A stretch of 46,175 bases of DNA from an uncultured Bacteroidales bacterium (GTDB lineage: Bacteria; Bacteroidota; Bacteroidia; Bacteroidales; WCHB1-69). Below the pieces are notes generated by a model. The model saw nothing but the letters and a program-made list of their open reading frames with translations. It was not told where the DNA came from and did not search any database. Positions 10,201-17,974 of the stretch are shown here, one piece after another (position 1 is the first letter of the stretch; each line of letters opens with the position of its first letter). The stretch is taken from contig CAJOFJ010000006.1 of NCBI GenBank assembly GCA_905233625.1, positions 1 to 46,175 on the forward strand, in the 5' to 3' direction. Made by a program: the position numbers and the translations under genes.

Positions 10201-12056
10201 GGATTTACCCTAACGTAATGTGTTGCCGTGGCGGTACAACCTCTGGCAGAAGTGCCCGTTACAACATACGTAGCTGATTGATTGGGTATTACATTTAAAA
10301 TAGACCCTGTAACCCCCGTGTTCCAACTGTAACTGTAGGCTCCGGATGCCATCAATAATAGTTCGTCACCACGACAAACGGCATCCGGGCCGCTGATAGT
10401 TAGCTGAGGCAGCGGTAAATATGTCACTTCAACCGAATCGTAGGCTTTGCAGCCGTTGGTAGCAGTAACTGTCAATACATACCAGCCTGTGGAGTCAACG
10501 GTAATGGGTGAACGGTTACCTCCTGTACTCCATAAGAAAGTTCCGTTACCATTAGCTGACAATTGAGTGCTTGCCCCTGGACAGATTTCCGTATTTCCAC
10601 TGATAAGAGCATACGCACCTTCAATTACACTCAAATGAAGATGAATCAAACTGTCACAACCATACTCAGTGGTCAATGTTACATCATAATTACCAGCTTG
10701 ATTGAATGAATAAGTATGATAGACAAATGGAAGTTCATTGCTACATACGGTAATATTCAAATCAGACTCATAATTGGGGCGCACAGAGACTGTGGTCGTG
10801 GCAGTGTTTTGACATCCATGTTGATTCACAACAGTAACTTGATAATCAGTATCTTCAATGGGCTGGATGCCAATGGAAGAGACTGTATCTCCCGTAGACC
10901 ATAGATATTCCTCGTATTCGTCGCTGACAGACAAAGTGTCTGATTGTCCGTAACAAATATCCGTAGGTCCTTCAATAGTGATGACTGGCGATGACCATGA
11001 ATTCACATATATGCTATCGGTGGCGGAACAACCGTTATCAGCTACACCAATAACCCAATATTCATTGTCGGGATAGGCCACAATGCTATCATGGGTGGAT
11101 TGTGTACTCCAAAGATAATCAACGGCACCTGAAACGGTAAGTATGGTGGTGGTATTGTCGCAGATGCTATCGGTTCCCTGAATTCTGACATCCGGATTCT
11201 CGTTGACCACCAATGTCAGCATGATGATACTATCGCAAGCATGAACACTCTGATAATGAATCGGATATGTTCCTGCTTCTTCAAACTGATCTTGATCTCT
11301 GTAATAGGGCAATTCGCTGCGACACAAAGTCACTGTATCATGGATTTCATATACCGGGTGAATCTGAACGGTAACATATATACTGCTGGAGCAATTTGCG
11401 TCGGAATAACCACGCAGGATAAGTGTTTCGGCATCTACTCCTTTTACACTGGCTCTATATAGCAGACTGTCGGAAAAAGACAGCCACCTCCCATATAAAT
11501 CCTGCCAAGTATATAATGTGGCATTTCCCGAAGCTTTATACAAAGTCGTATCCCCGTAGCATACAGCATCAGCTCCTGTTACAGAAATCACCGGAGAAGG
11601 ATAGATTACGAAATCTATTCTTGCTGTTCCTTTGCAACCTGCTCTGTCTGTTACTTCAACCATGCAGAAATTATCATGAGAGATAGCATAATAGCGTTCA
11701 TCCCCAGTGCTCCATATAACATGGGCAAAAGTATCCTGAACCATCACTATCGCCACCGAGTTCTCACAGCGTGAAGTATCGCCTGTAATATGCGGAACTG
11801 GATTTTCCGTGACAATAACATGCAGGTGAACAATGCTGTCCGTTCCTGAAATAGAAACAAATGGCACCAGATAATCCCCCGCGTCTTCCACCAACAAAGT
11901 GTCATACATCACAGGCAAGGCACTTCGACACAATCTCAATGTATCGGTGTAGTCATTCAATTCCTGAGCACGGACATGAGAGGTAAACAATCCGCCCAAG
12001 ACCATATTCAACAGGGCTAAACAAATCATTTTCAAATAGATAGAAATAGATTTCAT
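4254..12056 (-). CDS. Giant repetitive surface protein with type IX secretion sorting domain
   Basis: A 2600-residue secreted protein, probably an adhesin or surface fibre. It begins with a signal peptide (MKSISIYLKMICLALLNMVL, cleavage probably after HVRAQ). The body holds about 30 Ig/PKD-like repeats of about 75-80 residues with the pattern P-x-V-x-I-x-G...C-x-G-x...L-x-A-x-G...Y-x-W-S/N-T-G...Y-x-V-x-V-T-N...G-C. Nearly every repeat has two Cys, one in each half, plausibly a disulphide. Five other modules of the type C-x-x-E-L-P...G-C-D-S...L-x-L-x-V begin near residues 43, 245, 439, 1197 and 2380 (the last divergent). The final 80 residues from ISVYPNPTNG (residue 2521) to VVKVVKR are a type A type IX C-terminal sorting domain, which is removed or anchored after export. 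Residues about 690-1190 and 1240-1750 are diverged copies of one larger block. Ligand unknown. The window also encodes the type IX accessory protein PorZ. Confidence 0.93.
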   Translation of the reverse strand: MKSISIYLKMICLALLNMVLGGLFTSHVRAQELNDYTDTLRLCRSALPVMYDTLLVEDAGDYLVPFVSISGTDSIVHLHVIVTENPVPHITGDTSRCENSVAIVMVQDTFAHVIWSTGDERYYAISHDNFCMVEVTDRAGCKGTARIDFVIYPSPVISVTGADAVCYGDTTLYKASGNATLYTWQDLYGRWLSFSDSLLYRASVKGVDAETLILRGYSDANCSSSIYVTVQIHPVYEIHDTVTLCRSELPYYRDQDQFEEAGTYPIHYQSVHACDSIIMLTLVVNENPDVRIQGTDSICDNTTTILTVSGAVDYLWSTQSTHDSIVAYPDNEYWVIGVADNGCSATDSIYVNSWSSPVITIEGPTDICYGQSDTLSVSDEYEEYLWSTGDTVSSIGIQPIEDTDYQVTVVNQHGCQNTATTTVSVRPNYESDLNITVCSNELPFVYHTYSFNQAGNYDVTLTTEYGCDSLIHLHLSVIEGAYALISGNTEICPGASTQLSANGNGTFLWSTGGNRSPITVDSTGWYVLTVTATNGCKAYDSVEVTYLPLPQLTISGPDAVCRGDELLLMASGAYSYSWNTGVTGSILNVIPNQSATYVVTGTSARGCTATATHYVRVNPLPTASISGVDAICQGGKAIFTANGGSSYLWSTGATTASVQLTVEQLYTVEVTNQYGCVATASKYLEVNNLPTVSIIGQDYFCEGSSSILNATGTGAISYVWNNTSIGQSYEVSQPGIYTVMATSSANCTATASIAVARRNGPEIAISGNLSFCDGENTQLTATGGQQYTWRNLYGAVIANTATVFVNEGGLYTVTATDNYGCTASQQVITTKKNLPNVNIIASDNEVCEGNSILLSGGYSSGYSYKWNTGASNRQIEVNTPGVYVLQVTANGCTAADSIEIVIYPRPNIVFSGDTIITTGETTTVYATAPQAVSYHWNTGANVNNISVSPSSTTDYTVEVTNLYGCSGTETVRVVVVDTPTIVGNRYFCEGDSTLLQALGGVSYLWNDGITTASRYVSEAGLYSVTVTNSEGYTASTSVQIAQHNKVQLQISGNTGFCVGDSVALVASGANQLYWSNGQQGNRIVVYESGTYTVNSSDDAACALAASQYVSQYALPEVNITGQNSICQGDLLVLTATSNESVAFVWNTGATGSTLSIYPQESTTYQVTATNAHQCTATTSTFVKFIPTFDTTINVSCCSDELPYRYKGHEFNQSGLYDIYLPAGLGCDSTIHLNLTVNSVPSVSIVGQSYFCEGGNTVLYAYGADTISYVWNNTVIGQSCTVSTPGTYTVRAITAAGCSSTASISVTQYSNPVVSITGDTVFCDGQSTQLTASGGQSYSWRNAYDAQLANTETISLNEGGIYYVVVTDANACTSAQSIILTKKSLPNASIIATDIEVCEGTSVTLRAGWASDYSYLWSTGSTERQIVINEGGTYSLQVTANGCTAVDSTEIIMYPLPDIVFTGDTIICHGNTAVVYASAPNAISYQWETGATEDHITTTPYISTTYSVLITNSFGCSKEDSVRVVVEDNPVAIITSQTDSICVGQSIVLQASGGVNYLWDNGDTSAEHVVSEAGVYTVKVYTAFGCVDSASKTIYQYEIPEIIIDGNSSMCEGDSLVLTAHGGNTYLWSNGSTDTCITVFVSGIYTVEGWDTHACSAKDTLEVSAYSLPEVQIVGTSHACSGSVNTLTALSSTAVSYLWNTGSTSSEIQVNETAEYYVIVRDSNSCHNSASFAFEVMPPLECSIIGPAQICQGDTAILTASDGVTFIWSTLDSTASIRIAPDTTTTYNLMITDSNGCIAYASKQVVVKIPSPITIHGADGFCEGDSTLIVAEAEETLVWSNGHIGDSIMVYETGIYTVQALDSSSCVLSSSKEVTSYTIPEVYIEGSTHICFGDTGWVHAVSDKTVSYLWTTGSTDSAIAITSTNVYGVTVTDAHGCSNETSMLIMAYSNPTVSINGPSTTCNGEEITLTATTTASHFHWSTGDSTASIRVRPRFATNYDVVVSTEFGCTATASWTVSVISIPIANITGDTVLCEGEVGTLTCSNASSFHWSTGANTRSINVSETGTYSVVVTNTAGCTNSASIFVNVYEQPRVIIYGDSLLCRGAQTVLTATGGSQYLWSDGTTTPYIAVAPETNTVYSVQVFNHNCVSSASRNVVVHDRPTAHIDAPDGLCPGTTIRLNAQGGQAYLWSTGQTSAMIDVANSGTYQLIAFNEFGCMDTTTHTIIQYPQPQVAISGASAMCANSQETLYAIGTGSYLWNTGDTSMSIVIHQTGYYQVQLTDIHGCTATTMHAVTSLSTPSITILGPSSICVPDTIDLSVVCTNASSFQWNTGATSSSIEISPNVTTTYTVTAVSSDNCIAEQSHTVTAHSAYNYEFSAEICQGQSYTGNGFFIPIQTESGDFTFTNTYQSVYGCDSIRTLHLRVKATPVITTSISGNATVNSPGNYVYMIDPVEGASSYEWILSNPNWNLTFNQTIAQVSILSMGTATLSVYALNECGQSLPMTMQISYAVGIDEAEMQTISVYPNPTNGMVNVKLSMNNEKMFDGEIQLLDMYGKLLNKWEMSGNDMQLDLSSYASGVYMLKLRNSQNSIESVVKVVKR

Positions 12057-12086
12057 GCCTTCTTAATTTTAATATATACAAAATTG

Positions 12087-12094
12087 CAAAAATA
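12087..12094 (-). promoter_or_regulatory. -7 promoter element of the giant surface protein gene
   Basis: Minus-strand TATTTTTG fits TAnnTTTG and lies 30 bp before the ATG at 12056. The nearest upstream TTTG (12122-12119) is 24 bp away, somewhat long for a -33 element. Together with the terminator just upstream, it suggests a monocistronic transcript. Confidence 0.5.
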
Positions 12095-12148
12095 CAAAAT
12101 ATTGTAAGATGATATAAACAAATTGCTGTTAATATGTGTTAACGAAAA

Positions 12149-12180
12149 CTGTCCCGTCAATACCAAGAATGACGGGACAG
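12149..12180 (-). terminator. Hairpin terminator after the hslR-like gene
   Basis: CTGTCCCGTCA (12149-12159) and TGACGGGACAG (12170-12180) form a perfect 11-bp stem with a 10-nt loop, followed on the minus strand by TTTTCG. It lies 31 bp past the stop of the S4-domain gene and separates it from the giant surface protein gene. Confidence 0.75.
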
Positions 12181-12211
12181 GACTTATGAAAAACAATGTT
12201 TTTTTATGACT

Positions 12212-12601
12212 TTATTCTTCGTTGTAAAAATCTTTCAGATAATCGATTTGTCGGCGGTCGCGTTTGGTGGGACGGCCAATACCGTGTTCTCTGAATTCAA
12301 ACTTGGCGTGCAGCTGTTTGACGCGTTCATATTCTTCCGCGGGAGTCAAGTCGGTATAATATTGGGGCACCAATGGTGCACCTACCCTACTCTTTGGTGT
12401 ATCAATAACTTGCACCTCTTTTTCCAGTTGTCCAATGCGCACATGATAGCGTTCCTCGGTTTTCACCATCTTGGAGGGCTTTACATTGGTACCGTTCATT
12501 TTCACTTTGCCGGCGTTACAAGCATCAGTGGCCATGGAGCGCGTTTTGAACAAACGCACCATCCATAGCCACTTGTCGATTCTTACATCTAAGTTTTCCA
12601 T
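12212..12601 (-). CDS. hslR: RNA-binding S4 domain protein, Hsp15 family
   Basis: A 129-residue S4-domain protein. Relatives of E. coli Hsp15 bind stalled 50S subunits carrying peptidyl-tRNA. The S4 fold is at residues 5-65: RIDKWLWMVRLFKTRSMA, then GKVKMNG and VKPSKMVK; the C-terminal part is basic and ends GRPTKRDRRQIDYLKDFY, typical of this family. Length agrees with Hsp15 (about 130). It lies downstream of the DUF349 gene on the same strand, separated by 71 bp of repeat words, and is followed by a strong hairpin. Confidence 0.85.
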   Translation of the reverse strand: MENLDVRIDKWLWMVRLFKTRSMATDACNAGKVKMNGTNVKPSKMVKTEERYHVRIGQLEKEVQVIDTPKSRVGAPLVPQYYTDLTPAEEYERVKQLHAKFEFREHGIGRPTKRDRRQIDYLKDFYNEE

Positions 12602-12667
12602 AAAACTAAGAATTAAAAACTAAGAACCAAGAATCAAACTCTTAACTCTTAGTTCTTAATTCTTAAT
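12602..12667. repeat. Inverted short-word repeat between DUF349 gene and hslR
   Basis: Words TAAGAATTAA, ACTAAGAA, CCAAGAATC, CTTAACTCTTAG and TTCTTAATTCTTAA. The left half (AAGAATTAAAAACTAAG) is nearly the reverse complement of the right half (CTTAGTTCTTAATTCTT), so the RNA could fold into a long A+U hairpin. Confidence 0.7.
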
Positions 12668-12672
12668 TTGAA

Positions 12673-14841
12673 TTATGCTTCAGCAGGTTCCTCTGTCTGA
12701 GGGTTTTCCTCCTGTTTCGGTTCTTCCTCTTTCTTCGGAGCGTTCATCATCTTGATTTTATACTCCAGCTCCTTGACTTCCTTCTTGGCATTCTCCACCT
12801 TCTTGGTGAATTCCTGCTTCAGAAGGTCAGCGTTCTTGGAATTTGCGAAGAAGCCCAAGTTGTTTTCCCACAGATTGATATCGTCTTTCAGCTGTTGCAA
12901 TTTGGTTACCAAGAATTTCTTCTCTTTATCCAACAGACGGTCTGCGTTGGGATTGCTGAGGATATTGTCGATTCGATTTCTGAAAGAATTTCTACGAACA
13001 TCGTCAGAGTTCACTTTCAGTTCGGCGAAACGTTTGTCCAAAGCTTCTCTATAAGCCGCATAAATGCGATCTTTGTCTTTTTTCGGCACAAAACCGATTT
13101 CCGTCCACTGACGCTGGTAATCCTTGATAATATCGAGGTTGGCGCTTCTGTCTTCACCAAATTCATGGTTGAGAATCTTCTCTATTAATTCCTCTTTTTT
13201 CTTCAGATTATCGGCTTCAATCTCTTTGATATTGGAGAAATACTCGGCTTTGGCAGCGAAGAACTTGTCACATGCAGCTCTGAAGCGTTTCCATACCTGT
13301 TCGGAATATTTGCGGGGCACGGTGCCGATGGCTTTCCACTCTTGTTGCAAGCCCAAAATCTCATCAGTGGCGTTCTTCCAGTCGGTACGTTCTGCGATTC
13401 CCTCAGCCTGGATAGCCAGATTCAGCTTCTGGTTGTAGTTCTGCATCTGCTCGTCCTTCACCTGCTGGAAGTATTCTTTCTTGGCGGTGAAGAATTTATC
13501 CAAAGTGGATTTGAAGCGTTCCCATACCTCGTCATTCAGCTTCACAGGAGCCGGTCCGATGGTCTTCCACATCTTCAGCAACTCAGTCAGCTTGTCGGCA
13601 ATTTCGTTGTTTTCCTTCACGCTTTCAGCAGTTTTGCCAGCGGTCAGTTCTTCAGCCTGCTCGCACAGCACCACCTTGGCGTTATAGTTATTCTGCTGTT
13701 CTTCAAACAGTTTGTCATAATACTCTCTGCGAGCCTGATTGATCTGGTCAGAAGCGTTTTTGAATCTTTCCCAAATCTCGTCTTTCTTGTCTTCCGGAAC
13801 GGGACCGATTTCCTTCCATTCCTCATGCAACTGCTGCAGAGCCTTGAACGACTGATTCACAGAATCTTGCAACAACAAAGACTCGGCGGTTTCACACAAT
13901 TTGATTTTCTGTTCCAGATTCTTCTTCAGATCCAAGGAACGCAATTCCTTATTGATGCGGCGGATGTCAAAGAATTTTTCTACATAGAAATGGTAATTCT
14001 GCCACAGATTATTGGACTCGCTCTGCGGAACAGGACCGATTTCTTTCCACTTATCCTGCAGTTCTTTGAACTTGTCATTCAGCACTTTCAGGTTGGTTTC
14101 AGACTCAACCAGTTCTCTCAGGCCTTCGATAATACCTTTCTTATCTTCGAGATTTTTCTGTTTTTCTTTCTCTATCTTTTCCAGATAGGCGGCTTTTTTA
14201 TCTTTGAACAGTTGGAGGGCTGCATTGAATTTCTTTTCAATTTCTGTGGGTTCAGCCACGAAATCCTCCTTGTTGCCACCATCGGCGATAAACTTGTCGT
14301 AGAGCGCTTTGCGAGCGGCTTTCAGCATATCAAGACCTTTAGCTTTCAGTACGCTCACATGCATCTTCATGTTGTCGTAATCCAGCTCTGAGGTCACTCT
14401 TTCCAACTCGCCCACCGTCTGGTCAAAGTCGAGACCTTCGTATTGTTTCTCAACGTCTTCCATGGTCTCTGTGACGGTTTCGCCCTCGTCCTCGTTTTCG
14501 GCTTCAGGGGCCTGTGTGTTTTCAATTTCATTCATCATTTCTGAAACAGACTGCTCGGTCGTTTCAGGAGCTGCCGGAGCTTCGGCAACAGGGGCTTCAA
14601 CCACGGGTTCTGCCGCAGGAGTCTCCGCTACAGGTTCGACAACTGGTTCTACCGGGGTTTCCTCTGCCTTGGGAGCAGCGGGTTCGGCGTTTTCAACTAC
14701 AGCGGCAGGTTCAGCCACTGCTTCAGTAGCATTGTTTGCATCTGTGTTTTCCACAGTCTGGCCTTCAACAGAAGTGCCGGGATTCACCTCTTGGTTCTGA
14801 TTTTCATCAGTGTTCGGGTGGAGAAGTTCTTGTGATTCCAT
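12673..14841 (-). CDS. DUF349 domain protein with acidic Ala/Pro-rich N-terminus
   Basis: A 722-residue cytoplasmic protein without signal or TM segments. Residues about 1-130 are a low-complexity acidic region rich in Ala, Pro, Glu and Val (repeats like APVAEAPAAPE). Then follow five DUF349 helical repeats, each recognisable by W-K-x-I-G-x-V-P and a following W-x-R-F: KWKEIGPVPQ, EWKEIGPVPED, MWKTIGPAPVK, EWKAIGTVPRK and QWTEIGFVPKK. The C-terminus is a charged coiled coil ending in another Glu/Pro tail. Function of this family is not firmly known. It has its own promoter inside the end of recO. The complementary strand also has long open frames here, which I treat as shadows. Confidence 0.88.
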   Translation of the reverse strand: MESQELLHPNTDENQNQEVNPGTSVEGQTVENTDANNATEAVAEPAAVVENAEPAAPKAEETPVEPVVEPVAETPAAEPVVEAPVAEAPAAPETTEQSVSEMMNEIENTQAPEAENEDEGETVTETMEDVEKQYEGLDFDQTVGELERVTSELDYDNMKMHVSVLKAKGLDMLKAARKALYDKFIADGGNKEDFVAEPTEIEKKFNAALQLFKDKKAAYLEKIEKEKQKNLEDKKGIIEGLRELVESETNLKVLNDKFKELQDKWKEIGPVPQSESNNLWQNYHFYVEKFFDIRRINKELRSLDLKKNLEQKIKLCETAESLLLQDSVNQSFKALQQLHEEWKEIGPVPEDKKDEIWERFKNASDQINQARREYYDKLFEEQQNNYNAKVVLCEQAEELTAGKTAESVKENNEIADKLTELLKMWKTIGPAPVKLNDEVWERFKSTLDKFFTAKKEYFQQVKDEQMQNYNQKLNLAIQAEGIAERTDWKNATDEILGLQQEWKAIGTVPRKYSEQVWKRFRAACDKFFAAKAEYFSNIKEIEADNLKKKEELIEKILNHEFGEDRSANLDIIKDYQRQWTEIGFVPKKDKDRIYAAYREALDKRFAELKVNSDDVRRNSFRNRIDNILSNPNADRLLDKEKKFLVTKLQQLKDDINLWENNLGFFANSKNADLLKQEFTKKVENAKKEVKELEYKIKMMNAPKKEEEPKQEENPQTEEPAEA

Positions 14842-14883
14842 AAACTTGTTTTTGGTTGTTTAATGTTGTTTCAAAAAAGTTTG

Positions 14884-14913
14884 CAAAGATACAATTTTTT
14901 TTAATGTGCCAAA
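14884..14913 (-). promoter_or_regulatory. Promoter of the DUF349 gene
   Basis: Minus-strand TTTG (14913-14910), 18 bp, then TATCTTTG (14891-14884) is a good -33/-7 pair. Transcription would start near 14878, giving a leader of about 37 nt before the ATG at 14841. The -33 element overlaps the last codons of recO. Confidence 0.65.
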
Positions 14914-15617
14914 ATATCAGCTAAAATAGATACAGATTCTATTTTCCCGATATGTTCGTTATGGTGTTTGAAATAGCGTAACATCCCATGTAGCAATTCA
15001 TTACGTATGACTTTTGGGGCTGGCTGCGGCATGGTGTCATTGATCATATTGAATAAAACCTTGCTCGCCACGGGCGAAAAGTTCTGCTCTTCATCCACCC
15101 AATTACGAACAAACGACGACTGGGGAATTGAGAAAATCTGATGGTCGTTATCGAAATTCGATACCGGAGCAAAACCTAATATCTGAGACATCTTCAACAT
15201 GAAATCAATATGGGTATCGGGTCTAATATCCATTGTGTCATCCAGTTGCATCATACGATGCTCGATAAAAGCATACAACTGACGGTCCTCGCCATATTCA
15301 TACAGTAAGCGGTAAAGCAATTCCCCATAAAACATCAGCAGACTGCTTTTGACAATGTCAAAAGGAATGTGAGTGTATTGACGATAGCAACTCACTTCTT
15401 TCAAATACATCAATTGGTTGAGCTTTCGGTCATCAAACTGGATTTCCAGAAGTGAAAGAGGGGCTAACAACGGCAACAAATGCTTGTTTTTGGCTGAAAA
15501 TGCATTTTTAATAATGAACGTCTGGGTGCCGTATGCTTCTGTAAACACCTTGACAATGATGCCGGAATCGGCATATTTGGTTTTGTGCAACACTGTGGCT
15601 TTGGTGGTGACAAACAT
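14901..15617 (-). CDS. recO: DNA repair protein RecO
   Basis: Recombination mediator of the RecFOR pathway: binds SSB-coated single-stranded DNA and helps load RecA. 238 residues, normal for Bacteroidota RecO. N-terminal OB-fold (FVTTKATVLHKTKYADSG, then VKVFTEAYGTQTFIIKNA, residues 2-45), followed by the helical domain (MLKMSQILGFAP near 155; SFVRNWVDEEQ). No CxxC zinc pairs are present. It starts 17 bp downstream of the porZ stop and is probably the last gene of the rbfA - lolE-like - porZ - recO run. Confidence 0.88.
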   Translation of the reverse strand: MFVTTKATVLHKTKYADSGIIVKVFTEAYGTQTFIIKNAFSAKNKHLLPLLAPLSLLEIQFDDRKLNQLMYLKEVSCYRQYTHIPFDIVKSSLLMFYGELLYRLLYEYGEDRQLYAFIEHRMMQLDDTMDIRPDTHIDFMLKMSQILGFAPVSNFDNDHQIFSIPQSSFVRNWVDEEQNFSPVASKVLFNMINDTMPQPAPKVIRNELLHGMLRYFKHHNEHIGKIESVSILADILAH

Positions 15618-15634
15618 GGAACAGTTTTTACCAA

Positions 15635-17962
15635 TTAGTTGACAAAAAGGAACTTGGCCACATTTTTCTCTTTGCCACTTTTGCTAGAGGAAAAGACGAA
15701 ATAGACCCCTGTTGCCGGACGACGTCCCTTGAAATCCTTGCCATCCCAAACCAACTCACCGCCATTGGCGTAACCCTGCCAAATCAGATTTCCGGCGGCA
15801 TCCACAATCTTACAGAACGAGTTCTCCATCAAACCACTAACGGCAATGACTCCGGTATAACCACTGCGCACAGGGTTGGGGAAAACTTTCACTTCTGAGT
15901 ATTCCTCGCTGCCTTCTGTGGCTGTTCCGCGGTACGAGCATACACCTTTGTCTGTGCTGAAGAACACCTCGCCAGTTTGACCATCAATAGCGATATCATA
16001 TATCACATCCGACAATAGAAAAGAATTGTCCGCGGTAAAATGCGCCAATTCCTCTGTGCCATTGGCACTGATCAGGAATACCCCCGCTTTGGACGTTCCC
16101 ATCCACTTGCGGTTGGCTCCGTCAACAGCAATACATGAAACCTCTTCAAATTCAAGTAAAACAGAGGTATAACCACCCTGTTCCATAATAATATTCCGAG
16201 GTAATGACGAGCCATCGAATACCCGGGTAGGATCATATATCAGCTTTACTCCTTTATTAGTTCCGATCCACATACGTCCGTCTTTATCTTCCGTGATGCA
16301 TTTCACCACCGAAGACTCCACTTCGGCAGCAAGATTCATATTGACCAGACGAAGGCGGTCATCAGTCTGATTATCAATGGTATTATTGTCGTCAAAAACA
16401 TATAATGACTGGGTGGAACTTCGTGGAATTGTAATCCATTTGTATCCTCGTGAATCCACGTAAACATATTGGGCCACAGTAGCCAATTCGCCACGTAAAC
16501 TATTGATAGTCACCCATGTGTTATCTGTTTTTAAGACATGAAGAAGATATGTGGTATTGGAATTGGTGACCCAGAGATTGCCATACGCATCATAACAAAT
16601 TCCTGACACTCTGGCCACTTCCTCATCGGTCATTCCTCTCAGCGGACTGTTACTCTGATCGTAATGGAGCACAATATGGCCGTTAACACATTTATACAAG
16701 CCATTGCCCCATGAGGCGATAAAGCATTCATCTGGATTATTCGGATTGATGGCGACATTGACCAAATCGTGGGCAGCTGGGTCATTCCGAAATTCCTGAT
16801 CCATATAGCTCCATTTTTCATTTTTGAAAATACTGTATGCCGGAGGAAGGTATGCGGGTGCCCATAAGTTGTAACCTCCCGGAACCATAGCCAATACCCC
16901 ACTCTCGCATGACAATTTATAAGACTGGTTTGAATGGGGACCATTGGCCGTAACCAGTAAACAATGATTGGTTGAGCGATTCCAAATCCATAAACCATTC
17001 TGGTCATCCACTACAAAGACATTTTCTCCCTGACAGACAACATTATGCAAACTGGGAACTTTTTCATATTCATAAAAGAAATGTTCATCAAACTGTACGC
17101 CGTCATATATCAGCACATTTTGCCAGTTGAGCAATGCCAGTTTGCCATCCGATGCATTGAAATCCCGTGTTTCGTCAGTTCTGAATTGAGGAGCATACTG
17201 ACATATTCCGTCTTCCAGTACAAAAACAGAATCGGATTGTAACAATTGCCATTGGGCATCATGCCGGTGAGAATTGCGATTCGCATATAATTTTCCGTCA
17301 AACCAGACCACAAAATTATAATCCAGATTCCCAAAAACGTTTTCTTTTTGCCATTCCCCGAAATCAGCAATGGCTGGATTCTGAGCGTCAATGCTATATA
17401 TGCCTTCACTTGTGGCCAAGTATATTCGTTCCCCACTCATCGCCATGTTGTGAAGCACAAGGTCACTATAAGTATTGGTGTACCACGTATCCTTGATCAG
17501 ATAATTCGACAAATCCAACACAATCACGCCAAACTGATAGACTAAATAGCAATATTGATTCTGAAATAGAATCTGTTGCACTACTTTGGAGGCCACCATC
17601 TGTTTGTTTTTCACATCGGGCACATTGGTGAGTTGGTCCCCCATTATCAAATCAAGATTGCCATTGGCGTATGCTACCACCAGACAATCATACTGTCGAT
17701 AATAGGCTATCTTGGAAATATTTACGTCGGACAGGCCATCGCTTTTTGACCACTTCATTGCATTAACAGAAGACGATGACAATTGGGATTTTTCCAAGTA
17801 CATAATGCCACTTTCTCCGGCAGCATAAACATAATCATCGGCCACTGCCACCGAATAGAAGCGGTTGTAGGCCAGATGGTCGCGGAAGGTGCCGATAGGA
17901 ATCTGAGCCGATAGCCATACCGACATAAGGGATATACTTAGTACTGACAATAATTTTTTCAT
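15635..17962 (-). CDS. porZ: PorZ-like type IX secretion system protein (beta-propellers + CTD)
   Basis: In Porphyromonas gingivalis PorZ is part of the attachment complex that processes and attaches type IX cargo at the cell surface; this protein has the same size (775 residues) and layout. Signal peptide MKKLLSVLSISLMSVWLSA, then PIGTFRDHLAYNRFYSVAV, a typical PorZ start. Two beta-propeller regions follow with two-component-regulator-type blades (DKDGRMWIGTNKGVKLIYD; SVVKCITEDKDG; YDIAIDGQTGEVFFSTDKGV). The C-terminus from VKVFPNPVRSGYTG to the end is a type IX C-terminal domain. The alternative is another two-propeller T9SS cargo, but length, N-terminus and operon position favour PorZ. Confidence 0.82.
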   Translation of the reverse strand: MKKLLSVLSISLMSVWLSAQIPIGTFRDHLAYNRFYSVAVADDYVYAAGESGIMYLEKSQLSSSSVNAMKWSKSDGLSDVNISKIAYYRQYDCLVVAYANGNLDLIMGDQLTNVPDVKNKQMVASKVVQQILFQNQYCYLVYQFGVIVLDLSNYLIKDTWYTNTYSDLVLHNMAMSGERIYLATSEGIYSIDAQNPAIADFGEWQKENVFGNLDYNFVVWFDGKLYANRNSHRHDAQWQLLQSDSVFVLEDGICQYAPQFRTDETRDFNASDGKLALLNWQNVLIYDGVQFDEHFFYEYEKVPSLHNVVCQGENVFVVDDQNGLWIWNRSTNHCLLVTANGPHSNQSYKLSCESGVLAMVPGGYNLWAPAYLPPAYSIFKNEKWSYMDQEFRNDPAAHDLVNVAINPNNPDECFIASWGNGLYKCVNGHIVLHYDQSNSPLRGMTDEEVARVSGICYDAYGNLWVTNSNTTYLLHVLKTDNTWVTINSLRGELATVAQYVYVDSRGYKWITIPRSSTQSLYVFDDNNTIDNQTDDRLRLVNMNLAAEVESSVVKCITEDKDGRMWIGTNKGVKLIYDPTRVFDGSSLPRNIIMEQGGYTSVLLEFEEVSCIAVDGANRKWMGTSKAGVFLISANGTEELAHFTADNSFLLSDVIYDIAIDGQTGEVFFSTDKGVCSYRGTATEGSEEYSEVKVFPNPVRSGYTGVIAVSGLMENSFCKIVDAAGNLIWQGYANGGELVWDGKDFKGRRPATGVYFVFSSSKSGKEKNVAKFLFVN

Positions 17963-17974
17963 GAATTCGCCTCC

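Noticed and set aside
4254-12056. The dense repeats of the giant gene as a CRISPR array or DNA inversion locus
   Set aside because: Repeats are diverged, coding and about 230 bp long, without identical direct repeats, spacers or a recombinase gene.
13342-14391. A 349-residue plus-strand open frame opposite the DUF349 gene
   Set aside because: It is a shadow of the charged, repetitive minus-strand gene; the hydrophobic composition follows from antisense reading of Lys/Glu-rich codons.
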